From: Setaria digitata
Lineage: Eukaryota > Nematoda > Chromadorea > Rhabditida > Setariidae
Length of the DNA: 64,000 bases
Assembly: GCA_003640385.1 (NCBI GenBank)
Contig: RCAB01000162.1
Coordinates: forward strand, 55,397 to 119,396
Direction of reading: 5' to 3'
The first letter of the stretch is position 1, and each line of letters begins with the position of its first letter. Below the pieces are notes generated by a model. It saw only the letters and a program-made list of their open reading frames with translations, was not told the DNA's origin and did no database searches. The translations under genes and the position numbers were made by a program. This document shows positions 37,881-53,600 of this stretch, one piece after another.

Positions 37881-38590
37881 TATTCCTCTTTATGTTACTG
37901 ACAATTTAGGGGAGAATATCAATGAAATGAATACTGGTGCTTTTTACAAGGTTGAATTGCTCATTGTTGTTTTATAATACAAATCTTTTAGACAAAATTA
38001 TTTGCTACAATAAATTGAAATAAATCGATGGAAATTATCATTTGAGAGATAGATCTGTAAATCATTTATAGCGGCTTATCATAAAGTATATCATTCTTAA
38101 CCAGATGGGCTTCTCTTTCTTTTCCCCGCTGTTCATATTCGGATATCTGAATTTAAACAATGAAACTATTGTTAATATTTAATAGTGATAATTAATTACG
38201 GTAGTAATAATTATTATTAAGAAAGCATTTTTTTATCGTCACTCTTATTGTTATCGTTGCACTATAATAGCTGTCAGTAATTGTTGACAACTGTTGTTCT
38301 CAATTATTATTACCACTGTTTGTTATCGCTGTCATTAATTATCACCATTGTTGGTTACTGTTTTATTACCACTTGATAATAATTATCAAGAACTATCAGT
38401 TTGAGATGAAAAAGATTGACATAGTTTTGCTAAAAGGAATGGAAAGAGAAAGGGAAATGAATGAAGAATTTTCTCTAAGAATGGCTAATCAATATGCTCT
38501 GTCCATTGGTCATTTCGATGATTGACCGTCGAATTTACTCCTCTAAATCTTGCTGAATCGAAAGTCTGTTGGATCAGGTGAAATGCACAC

Positions 38591-39025
38591 TTGCTGAAAG
38601 TTGGCAAAGTGTCCTTCCACTCGTGCCAGAGCGGAAATTTCCCATTATCGTTTGAAGTTGCTGAAAAAATGGTAAGTTTATTACGGCGTAATATTCGTTT
38701 TTATGGAAACAAAACATTCACCGATTCTCCGGTTTCGTGCATCGCAATCGCTCTTCCTCACTCCTTTGCTGTCTTTTTTGGTATTCCGGAATTTTGTTTC
38801 CGGTGCTCTTGCTATTCTGACTTCAAGATGAAAAACTCGAAAGCATTAAACTTCTTGGAAATTGGAGGAATATTTTTGAGAATTCATGCAATTACTACTG
38901 TGACGTATGGTGACAGTTACGGTCACGTAAACCGTGGATTCCTCAACAGAAGAATTAGAAACAAAAGATTCAGAGCGCTTCTTGGTGCTACCTTAGAATT
39001 CATTCCTTCCTACTTCCTCAATTAA
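38591..39025 (+). CDS. Uncertain open reading frame, 144 codons
   Basis: This is the longest uninterrupted plus-strand frame in the gene-poor region, with GC content above its surroundings. The predicted product is Phe-, Arg- and Ser-rich, with no recognised domain, signal peptide or clear membrane helix. An internal AAAATG|GTAAGT could be a splice donor, so the frame may be partly intronic. I give it only as a candidate; chance is a serious alternative. Confidence 0.15.
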   Translation: MLKVGKVSFHSCQSGNFPLSFEVAEKMVSLLRRNIRFYGNKTFTDSPVSCIAIALPHSFAVFFGIPEFCFRCSCYSDFKMKNSKALNFLEIGGIFLRIHAITTVTYGDSYGHVNRGFLNRRIRNKRFRALLGATLEFIPSYFLN

Positions 39026-39978
39026 TCAAACTAAATCTAGAAGAGAATTTTTTTTTTTTTTTTCTTCCCTTCACCACAAGATTGCAAGTAATGGACAAAG
39101 ATGTGCAAGTACACTTTGTCTAGCAATTAAGATATATAAACCAGTCAAGACTAAGTGTATGCATTAATAAAAAAGGAAATAAGCATAGCAACGGATGGCT
39201 GCAACTTTCTTTTCTTTAATTAAATTAATAGAAAGAGAGAATAGAAGATACTGCATATTTTTTATGCAATTTCCAAGTTGCTAAAGTGTACCTTTATGCA
39301 GAGATTACTTCAAACTTTAACTTTAAACTTTTCGCTTGTCTATTTAGATCTATATTGGAAAGGAAACAATTATTTGTGTGAAGAGGATAATTTTAAAGAA
39401 GCTGTTTTTTTTTTTTTTTTTTTAAAGAAAATTGCCAGATTTACAGTTAGCCCTCAGTTCATTTCAAACTTTGATTTCAAATTTCAAATCCGTCATGCAA
39501 AAATTGAAAAGGCAAATTTTTGACTAGGTACATTTGATTTCAAATTTTTTCTTTTAATAAAAATTTATGCAAAATTAAAATATCATCGTGTATTTGCTTT
39601 TAAACAATGGATATTTCGCTTTCGTCACTTAAAACTGAAGAATAAATCATTCATTTAAATTTAAAATGAAAAGAAAAATTCAATGGTTATATGCTTCGTG
39701 CCAGTTCATTTCAATAAACAAAATGAAATAAAATGGGCGAAAAGGATGTCATCTTTTTCTTCCTTTTTATTCTAGCTAAAATGAGTGCAAGCTACAAATA
39801 GTAAGAGAGGAAATGAAATAATTATTGAGGGAGCGAATTCTTTATAAAGTATTGGCTAAAAATTCATTGCCAATTATTTGCATTGCAGTGTTCGTTTCAA
39901 TTTTAACAGCTTCAAAATCATTTTGCAAAATGATTGCAATGCAAATTTTATAGTGCAAATGGTTAGCAAATTTGCTTT

Positions 39979-40042
39979 ATTTTAAAAATTACAAACTATC
40001 TCATTAATAGTTCGCTTATTAATAGTTTGTAATTTTTAAAAT
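39979..40042. repeat. Perfect 21 bp inverted repeat (hairpin)
   Basis: Positions 39979-39999 and 40022-40042 are exact reverse complements (21 bp, centred on AAAATTACAAAC / GTTTGTAATTTT), with a 22-base loop that contains ATTAATAG. The stem ends abruptly on the outer side. Confidence 0.9.
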
Positions 40043-40926
40043 CATTAAAACAATTCAATTTTTTTTTTTTTTTTAAATCAACCAGATATCCATGCCATGC
40101 AATCACTTGTATTTGCTTTTTAAAATATTCAGCAATTAATTGATTCAGAATTTAGATGTTTCAAGATTATTTTCGAGAAATAAAATTATTGTAGTTTGAA
40201 AGTTTTTAACTGAAATAAATAATATGATATAGATAATTAGCGACTAATAATGAGTGATCACTATTAAGCAATTATGCACAAATTCATATGTGATAAATAA
40301 AAAATTTTTTTCAGTAATCTATAAATAATGTAGTAAGAAAAGCTATAAAGCTCTTTATCGGCCCATTTTATCAAATTGACTTTTTTTTAGACATTTTATG
40401 ATATGAATCAATGGGACTTCTCTTTTTTTTTGCTCTCCCTCTCTCTAAAATAACTAACAAAAGAAGTTTTCATTGAGATAATTTTTGAAACAAAAAAAGA
40501 AAAATCGTTAAAGCAATTAATTCTTTGCGTCATAATTAGTAAACTGGGACTTTACAACTTTCCAAATTAAAAGCAACAATTTTTTTCGCGCGTTTTGTAT
40601 TTCCAAAATTGAAACAAAAACAACAGAAGTTCATTGTAATTTTCCTTTAAATGACACAGTGAAGAATAAAAATTAATATCTGCAATTTGTTTTTTTTTTT
40701 TTTTTTTTTAAACGAATTATCAAGATTCTGAATGAGAGAAGACAGTCTAATTACGATTACTGGTTGGTTCTTAGTCAGTTCACAATCTTGAATTGATACT
40801 CGAGACAGGTATTCCAACAAAATTCTGCTTTATTAATAATTTCATAAAATTTCGATTTAGAACAAAGAAAAATCCGTTTTATTATCGCATAAATTAACAA
40901 ATTACTGATAATAGCTATTTACTCAT

Positions 40927-41130
40927 TGCTAAAGTGCATGTAGACTTTTCGCCATATATTAAAGTTTATGGGAATATTTCACCATTTTCTAAAGTCCACA
41001 GAAACTTTTCACCATTTCCTTACTTTTATGGGAAATTTTCGCAGTTTTCTAGAATATAGCGAAAAAAAAAAATGCAAATATGTATGGGAAATTTTCGTTA
41101 TTTGCTAAAGTTTATGGGACTTTTTTCTAT
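40927..41130. repeat. Degenerate 30 bp tandem repeat, 6-7 copies
   Basis: Units resembling CTAAAGTTTATGGGAAATTT-TCACCATT start on a strict 30 bp register: the AAAGT-type core is at 40931, 40961, 40991, 41021 and 41051. One interrupted copy follows, then a clear last copy at about 41105. The drift between copies indicates an old array. Confidence 0.75.
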
Positions 41131-43372
41131 ATTACTTCATGGAAATTACATGAAAAAAAAAAAAATTTTCTAACTTTTAACATTTAGCTATTTTTTCTTC
41201 ATGAATTATCGTAAATTTGATATAGGTTTGTATGAATTATCCACAAGTAGCTTGGTAAATAATAGCGCTTAAATCACGCCACATTCTAAAAAAAAAACAA
41301 AAAAAAAACAAAAACAAAATGCTATTAGAGTTTTTGGAAAATAATTGCCGAAAATGAGAAAGCAAGAACTTCGATCATTTTTTGCGAAGTATTTTGGATA
41401 AAATGGAATTAAACTGGAAATTTTACATTCTACATAGATGTTGCTTATTTTTCCTAAGATATTTCTTTCCTTACATCACATCACTACTTAACATATCAAT
41501 GATGCATTTTTATTTTCAATCTTAATTACTTATAAAACTAGAACAATCATTAAGTAATTATAACGAATTTCTGAAAGGTACACTTTAATGAAGTACTAAC
41601 CACCTAAAAATTGCTTAACATATCTAATCTTGACGATAATTATGCAAGGATATATGAAAGTTATATGGGAGTTTTATTCCAGTATTGTCACTTAATGATT
41701 ATTCTATCTTTCTAGACTGTACCTCATTCTGGAAAACTTCCTGATGCCATAAAAAGTATTTTGGGGAAAATTTTTCTGAATTTATGGAAATATTGGATGG
41801 AAGCGAAAAAAAAAAAAGTTAAGCCAATCATTCTTTTTATAACTTTATGTTTAGTTTTTCGTAGTGATAAATTTAGTAAATCTTTTGATATTATGACCAT
41901 TCACTAGAATTCAGTAATAATTTTGACTATTTATTAATAATATCGAATTATGAGGCCAGAAAAGGTAATTAATTCCTTGTGATGATTCGATCAAAAGAAA
42001 AAATTAAGTAAAAATGATGAAAAGGAAAATTTTTTTTTTTTAGATAATCACATGCAATAAACACTTTTTAAGTGAGGAAACCTAAGTGAAATTAGCACAG
42101 AAACGAAAAGGAAAGGGAAATTTTTGGAGAGTTCAAATAGAATATTCATTCACTTTTACGCGAAGAGAAAAAAGGATGAAATGATTTTACTCGCCTCCTC
42201 TCGGATAAAACCCCAAAAAGTGAAGAAAATGGAATTGTAAAGATTTCGGCACAATGATTTTTTTTTTTTTTTTTGGAAAAGGCTGAACTGAGCAGATGTG
42301 CAAACAATTTCAATTTAGCCAAACAGGAAGGCATTCATTATAAAAGGGAGAAATCTACTGATTAAAAAAAAAAAAAAGGAAAAAACCTCTATGTAATTTG
42401 CAATGCATTATAATTATATTATTGTATGTGCGGATGGAAAAATTGCATAGAAAAAAAAAAAAAAAGAATGGCAAAAATCAAAACTATTGACTAATTTGTA
42501 GGATCATTTGATTTGTTAAAATTAAGCCAAGTACTATATTGCAGGAACTCTGGAATCAATAATATTGACTATTTGGTTTGCTATTTATTTTGTAAAATTT
42601 AAGAATTCTTTCACCCTGACATTTCCAACTTATCGAGCTCCAACGACATTGAGCTTAAACAATAGTAAAGAGCCTCATGACTGATGCCAATTAGGCCTCC
42701 TAATTAGCAAACTCACTTTTACCGACCGCAATTCTTATCAAACAGAGTCAAACTAATCAGCTGTTTTTCCACCAAATAGTCGAATTTCGCAGTACTAAAG
42801 TTGGTTAATGAATTTCGCAAAGCAAATGCCAAGTCAGCGCTAAATTTATGAGTATCAACTTCCACTCGCCTGTCCATGATTTTATTCTTCTCATCGTTTT
42901 TTCAAAATTATTCTTGTGCCGATCTCAATCTCAATATCGACTCAGGGAAATTTTCGGATAGAAAATAAAAATAGCTAGTTTCTGCAGCTGGAATGGCTTC
43001 AAAAGCACAGCAGTTGGTGGAACACGGTAGATAGTTATCATTCGCATGTACTGGAATTACATGATAATTCCATTTGGATTACATGACATCTTCGGAGGAC
43101 TTCAAGGCGGAGTAATGTTTTAAAGCATTCAGAATGTTAATTTTTAGTAAGTTCACATGGCACTATAACGAGTTAGTCAGTCAACACATTTCCAGAAATT
43201 TTAATAACAACGATTTTTAAAAATAATGTTCGGAACATTTCAGAAAAACAAGTCTTTTCAAAAACATAAGAAGACATTCTCCACTGAGTGTTAAATGATT
43301 TCTGGAACTGCCATATATGTGGCGAATAAATGAGTCACTTGGATATGAGAGATAACTTTGGCTGCATAAGCG

Positions 43373-47106
<3,734 letters not shown>

Positions 47107-47980
47107 CGACAAACTGCAAAGAACTATCATCTTGAGTTTTGGTAATATGAGAAAAAAAAAAATATTAATAACTCCCAGGAAAAAAAAAAAGGAAACGTTA
47201 ATGAATATGAATTTTACAAAAATTTCGCAGAAATGTAAAGCTACGATAAAAGAAAAAAGGAATGGGATAAAGATAAACATATATCGGTTATATTTCAAAA
47301 ATTTGGAATCCACATAGCAAAACGTGATCCATGTGACGAGCATAAATCGATCGAAACATCAATTATAGAAAGGTTTATCATTTATCAATTCACGTAATAT
47401 CAATTCACGTACAGTAAGTAAAGGAATCCGCGCAAAATAAGTGGAAGGATGAAATAAGACTCACAACTAATTTAAGCGTTTATCACGTAAAAAAAAAAAG
47501 AATGTCAACAACCAATGCGAACAAATCTTTGGGTAACACCTATGAATTTTTATGAATTTACATCTTACATAACAGATGGCTCATCACACGTAACTCGTAA
47601 CGGTACGTAGCTCCCACCCCTGTCACGTGCACCCTTCACCTTAACATGCAGCCTAGCTACCACACGCAGTTGCCATCTTAACAACGTGTATTTGCATATT
47701 GAGCATGAGCCTATTGTCCGGCCAGTGGGCGGGCATCACGCATTACCGGTCTTTCCGGGAGTCATATTGGCCGAGAGATGGTATTTTTTCTCGTATCGAG
47801 TGATCTCACAAAACGACGAGTAGAAATGCAGTGATTTCTTTGTCAATTCTGAATTGCGTTTTCCGTTCATCTCAGATCGAGATTTCGGGTTACTGTGGAA
47901 AACATCTAAATTTCTTTTCTCTTTTTTTTTTTTTTCATTTATTTTTCTTTATTGTTAATATTTTTTTCAAGGCAGACAAG
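47107..47980. promoter_or_regulatory. Bidirectional promoter between MOF and MIC26/27-like genes
   Basis: The start codons of the two divergent genes are 874 bp apart. The interval holds four CACGTA sites (47391, 47406, 47484, 47587) and one CACGTG E-box (47624-47629). It also has a YY1-like GCCATCTT (47672-47679), an octamer ATTTGCAT (47690-47697), a GC box GTGGGCGGGC (47725-47734) and an inverted CCAAT box (47766-47770). The right half is much less AT-rich than average. No TATA box stands out. Factor binding is inferred from motifs only. Confidence 0.6.
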
Positions 47981-50602
47981 ATGAATGAGACGGTGGAAAA
48001 TATCAAAACTTCAGTTGTACGTTGGTGGACAGCAGTTAGTGCTGACAAACGATCCGAACCAAACCCGGCACGAATGGTCACTGTTCAGGAAGTAAGGAAA
48101 TTGATAATCTTTTTTTTTTTTTTTTTTTTTTTCCAGAGTCGAAATCCAGCTGTTTTATCTTGCTTGGCGTGTTATCGTGTATTATACTGCGGATGATGTG
48201 AGCGTATAGTTGGATCTTTGTTGATAAAATTTCTCTTAGTTTACTTTTTTTCTATCTTTTTCTGTTAATGAATTTAACAGCTGTATTATCGGTCCATGCA
48301 ATTGGTAAGTCTTGCCGATCATTTGGTTTGCCCTTCCTGGTTTGCTCAAAGTTTTTAGAATATTAAGCCTGTTAGGTTTTGACACTGTGCAGTATTAATC
48401 GTGTAGGATTTGATAAATTAGTTCAGGCTGTTTTTCGCACATAATAAACTCTCATATTCCTCTAAATTTAACACCCGAAAGTGATAAAGAAGCATCATTT
48501 TCCAAATATTTGTTGTGAAATTTCACAGTTGCCAATGTATCCGAATGATGCACCGCATTACAAGGAAGTGAAAGATTTGCCGATACCGATAGAGAAGGAA
48601 ATGGCACTATTACGACGAGCTGCTTTACAACGCTTTGGAGGTTTAGGGGTAATTTCTTTTATTTCACTGTAACATTCACATGATGTTGTATAAATCACGT
48701 ATATCATGTTCACATTTTCACATCTTTTTGAATTTAGAAAACTGTCCAAGTTATGAAGTTTAAAAAAAATTTTTTTCTAAGCTCTGATGCTTACAAAATT
48801 TTCTGAGTTAACTACATATAAGAATTTGAGAGAAGCTACACTTAAATTTATATATTTTACAGTGGATGGTATTGTCATTTTGCCATTTTTTCTGTTTTCC
48901 ACTCAGAATCTCGTTATTCTTAGACTAAAAATATGACTTAGATTAAAAATACTGCTACAAGCGTCTACTTTTATCCATCCTTATCCCAGAAGTATTGTTG
49001 AATACGTTTTCAGATAGATAAATTTTTTGACATCTAGAAAATGATATTATTCAAAGGGGCTATGAATTGTTGAGAAAAATTGATTTTGTTATTTAAGGAG
49101 CAAGTGGAAAACACAGAATTTTTGTGAAGTTGGTTAATTATTAACACCCTAATATCATTCCTCTACTTTTTTTTTCTCTATAATACTCTTCCAATTCGCC
49201 TTGCTTTTCTCCAGAAATGTGTTCCTTTATATGTATGATTTGAAAAACAGCAAATTTTCCAGGAATCCTACCTTAATGTTGAGGAAAAGTCGAAGAAGAT
49301 CTTTAACTCATCCCGGGGTTAGTTGTTTCAATAAGTCATACTTTCATGCTTTTTTTGTTGATTTTAAATTGCGCAACATTCCACAAATGGTGATGCTATC
49401 AGGGATTTTGTCAAGCGAACTAGAAATGTATTTAATATTCTCTTATAGAGAGCTTTATTTTATTTCATGAAAAAGAAAATTGAACAGATCTCGTAACTAC
49501 CGGCACTTAAGCAACTGATTTTGATTACAGAAATGAGTCGAGTTTTGCAAGAAGATTATGGAATGTTGCCAAAAGCTGCTGCAATCACTGTCGGTGGTCT
49601 TGCCGGTTTTTTTCTTGGCATGAAAAAGTTTGTTCTTGGTCTTACCAAACGAAATTAAAAAGTTGGAGACCTTTATTATTGTAGCAAAATTGATTCATTG
49701 TTTTCTCATAATTTTAAGAACATGTTAGATTAAAGGCTCTCAATGCAGTCCCATTAATAAAGTAGAAGTACTCAATGTCAGTTACTCCCCAGTCATATTT
49801 TTGCAAAAGTCGATTTTTCAGATCAGTGTTTCGCAGATTTTTTTATTCTGGAATGGGTTTGTTAATAATGACTGCATTTTGTTATCCTTATGAAGCAATT
49901 GCAATCACTCGTACCGGAGTTGAGCACAGTAAAATGGTTTGGGATGATTTTGTTCGTTGTAAGTTATTTTTTATTTGCCTTAATTTTAATAATAAGTTGT
50001 CTAATGCTATGTGACGGGTCATTTAATGGTAGAGAATTTGGTTCAGTGATAAGTTTCGTTTTATTTTTGAAGAGTGTTTTTTTGTGCCCAGAGAAATAAG
50101 GAGAGTTATGGAATTGACGAATGTTATTGGGAAGTGGATCAAAGAGTTCGAGATTTTCTTGATTTGCAAATTCATATGTTTCGTTTCTGGACATTTCCTT
50201 TAGTCTGATAAATGAGATTTCCCTTCAAAGTAACATTCCTTCTCACCGTTTAAGTTAAGGAATCACTGTTCATACCAGAAATGTCTGGTACGTTGATACT
50301 GTGTTTTCCCATTTTTTTTTTTTTTGATAACGTATGTCATTGCAACACTGCCGTTTTACAAGATTGCAAAGTTGAAAAGATTATGCAACAGATGTTTTAT
50401 GTGTTGAGAAGGAGGTATGTTGAATCGAATTCATATATATTTATTGGCTAACAACATCGAAGCACAAGTCGTTCTATGTTATTATACCTATTAGTTTTTG
50501 ACTGTGCTTAAAGCTTTAATATATCATTAATGACATGAATACTAATAGAATTGTGTTTTAGCACCCGAACCTCCTGGAAACCCGCCACTTTCTAATGAAT
50601 GA
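47981..50602 (+). CDS. moma-1: APOO/MIC26-27-family MICOS subunit (six exons, about 186 aa)
   Basis: MIC26/27 proteins sit in the mitochondrial inner membrane and help to form cristae junctions within MICOS. Exons: 47981-48091, 48529-48648, 49263-49317, 49531-49627, 49822-49958 and 50562-50602. All phases close. The protein begins MNETVENIKTSVVRWWTAVS, continues with ELPMYPNDAPHYKEV and RRAALQRFGGLG, then has two short hydrophobic segments: a glycine-rich one (AAAITVGGLAGFFLGMKK, residues 111-128) and GMGLLIMTAFCYPYEAIAIT (139-158). It ends in a Pro-rich tail (SPEPPGNPPLSNE). The paired hydrophobic segments and the CYP motif fit the family; C. elegans MOMA-1 is the likely relative. Exon 4 uses a weak donor (AA|GTTTGT). 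If it is skipped, the frame stops nine residues later, without the second membrane segment. TTTTTTTCAAG at 47961-47971, nine bases before the ATG, is a likely trans-splice site. Confidence 0.85.
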
Positions 50603-50629
50603 ACCTGCCAATTCCGATTCAGAACAACG

Positions 50630-50635
50630 AATAAA
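50630..50635 (+). terminator. Poly(A) signal AATAAA of the MIC26/27-like gene
   Basis: AATAAA 27 bases after the TGA at 50600-50602, giving a very short 3' UTR. Its position supports the small last exon. Confidence 0.6.
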
Positions 50636-53600
50636 ATTGCTAGGATTCCAATGAATGAATGGTCGTAGCGATGTTTTTTTTCTTTTTTTTTTTTTTTTTT
50701 CCTATTTTTTCCTATATTAGTTATTGTTGTAGGTGAATAGGCATGAAACTAAAGTATGCCTTCGATTTTATCTTTTAGAGAAATATCATTTTAACCACTG
50801 CTATAAGCAAAGTTTCCATGTTCATGTACATTAATGTATAAGTTGGTGGCATTAATGACAAAGGCGTAGAACAGTTAAGATTAATGCTGTGTAAATTTTG
50901 TTCGAGAAAGATTTCGCTGTTCTATGCTGATGAGTACTGTAGCACAAATTGAATCTAATTTCGTTAGGTCATATTTTCATTTTTTATCTGTAATCGGTTC
51001 CTTTATAAATTTATTCCTCAGATTTCAATTTCTTGATCAAGCTATAACGAAGGCAGCGTACATTTAATCTCTTCCATCCAAAAGGATAGTAAAATCTCGA
51101 ACTTTAGAAGATAATCTTACACGATACATGGAAACATATAGCTATCATTTCCGCTTAAGCTCTACTGTATCCTTATATCAAAAAAATGAAAAAAAGAATG
51201 AAAACCCACAGTAAAACTCGTTATTATCAGCAACACTTCAACACTAGGGCTTACATTTGCTAGAATGATTGAATTAAGCGAAGCAAATCTTTCCGTACTT
51301 CTTTAATAATTAGCGTTAAGAATGCCTCTCTTTTTAGATATCTTCTATATGAAATGTGCTTCAACTTGTCGTGCCATCATTATTGTAATAATGCTCATCA
51401 ATAACTGAGTATTCGCAAGGTAATTCTTGTAAGACAAGAAGATGAATTTCTTGTTATTCTTTTTCTTTTCGAACTGCTTCAAGAAAAATGAGAAAATTTA
51501 TTGGTATGAAGTTCAAACAAGAAAGAATTTAGAGGCATCTCTGGTGCCTAATACAAATTCACAGGAAAAAAGACAAATTTTCGCTCACATCTGAACTACG
51601 GTTATCCAAGCAAAAATCCATCCAAGCGCCTGGTACTAACATTTGCTTCTTACAACGGATTTGATTTTTATGGATTGGAAATTTGATTTAAAAAACTTAG
51701 CTTAGTGAGAGACTGATTGTTTGAAAAGTAAATATGAAATAAAAAATATGGAATAAAAGCTAAAAATTCATACTAATATGCAACAAAAGCTTCCTAGTCT
51801 GGACTTTTGATTCTTGTTTTATCCTACCTTAGGAGAGGAGAAAAAGAGCCAAGGGGAGACATTTAGCTAGCTTTAGTGTGAAGCATTAATTAGCTAGTCC
51901 GAAAAGAAACAAAATAACAATTCTTCTGAGAATAAACGTAATGAAAATAGCCAATAATGCAATGTTTTCAGATGCAAGCGAGTCTTTTTTAAAACGTAAA
52001 TTCAGAAAACGAACAAATAAAAAAAAAAAAAAAAAAAATCGAAAACTTCGAAAGCACTTGAAAGTGTTGTTATTCATCAAAAATCAATCATTCATTAATA
52101 ATATAATGAAAATGGATGATATCATTTCCAATTCCTCACTTCACGGGCGCTTTTTAGATAAATTTTTGAAAAAAAAAATCCGTTCACATGTATATATATA
52201 TATATATTTTATATATATATTAAATGATCATCAAACATGCAACAAAAAAATTAATTGAAAAACAGTAAAAGACCCACGAAACGAGCAGTCAACATTTCCT
52301 AGGTTAGCGAATAAAAGAAGTATATATATATATATATAAAAGTTAACAATAGTATGCGCAGATAAGTGTACAAGCACAGTGATGATTCGAGAAAAGTTAA
52401 AAATTCGATAGATAATTCAAGAGTAAGTTTTTTTTTTTTCTGTTTTAATCAATAAATAATTATATAATATAAATTGTCGACAATGTATATTTTTTCGAGT
52501 GAATTTTTGCCAAGAAATTTACAATGGTGATGATGATGATGATAAGAAAATATTATCTTGCTATTAGGTAAGACAAAAATAACTGACTAATTGAAAAAAA
52601 AAANAAGAAACTATTATCTTGCTATTAGGTAAGACAAAAATAACTGACTAATTGAAAAAAAAAAAAAAAAAAGAAAAAAAAGTTATTGTGTGAGAAGATC
52701 GGATTTTTTGTTGTAAAATTTTAGTGTAAATTTCTCCGCAGCACGATTGGTTTTTAAGATTTTAGGATTGGATGGGAACAGTGCTACGAATTAATTGGTA
52801 CAGAAAGTTTGAGTTTTAGAACTTTAAATTTAAAATGACTACTATGAAATTACCGTGCGAACTCGACAATCATATTATTTACCAATTCGATCACCGCGAA
52901 ATAACGAAACAAAACGAAATGCAAGTATATCAAAGAAGCAGCAGAAATGTCCCCATATAAGAGGTGGATAAATTGATAACATCAATTAATAATAAATGCA
53001 GCACGAAAAGAGAGAAAAGAAAACTTCAGCAGCGAATATGAAGTAAAAGAAAAAAATCAGAGTTGAAATTTTTTTTTTTTTTTGAAAAATTTTCAGCGAC
53101 AAAAGTTAAAAGTAAAATGTTGATTTACCTTGGAAAATTTGCTTTTTTTTTTTTCTAAAATTAGAGGAAACATGCAGAGGCGCAGGGAAAGGGAAGATTA
53201 AAAGGAATTAACTAATGAATAAGCTGGTTATTTTATTAAATTGGCAACTTTTTTTTTTTCATCGTTATAAAATTGAAAATGATAACAGGTGAAATTTTCA
53301 TGCGAAAAAGAGAGAATTAAAACCAGGAAAAGATAGCAGGAAAAAATATGGCATGCACTATAAGCAAAAAAAAAGAAAAATCACTGTACAATAATTCTAT
53401 TATTGATACAACCTGGTTTCAGTTTTATGAAAGAAATTTGAAAGAACGATGTTATTTAGATGGCTATTTTTTTTTTTAATTTATTATTTTTTTAAAATTC
53501 CTTTTGAGTAATTCGGAAAATTAACAGAAGACGGATCATACCAAGCTGATGAGTGACTTGTAGAATCTTAAAGATAATAAATGTGAAATGTTCCCAGATG

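Larger units (their letters stand above)
28221..43372. other. 15 kb gene-poor region
   Basis: Between the ADAM promoter and the 3' end of the MOF gene I find no exon with domain or splice support. The open frames are short (60-145 codons), unrecognised and mostly poly-A/T derived. The region does hold much repeat structure, listed separately: 24 bp and 30 bp degenerate tandem arrays, a 20 bp G-rich minisatellite, a 13-G homopolymer, a perfect hairpin, and an N flanked by a 106 bp duplication. Lineage-specific or non-coding RNA genes cannot be excluded. Confidence 0.55.

Noticed and set aside
38904..38936. Cluster of GTGAC/GTCAC motifs that looked like a dyad
   Set aside because: The arms match only over about 5-7 bases with mismatches, too short to separate from chance.
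42689..42710. Short palindrome AATTAGG-CCT-CCTAATT
   Set aside because: Only 7 bp arms with a 3 bp spacer. Expected by chance in 64 kb of AT-rich sequence, and near no gene start.
48131..48196. Possible exon after TTTTTTCCAG reading SRNPAVLSCLACYRVLYCG
   Set aside because: It ends in a stop immediately and breaks the MIC26/27 frame, whereas skipping to 48529 keeps phase and family sequence.
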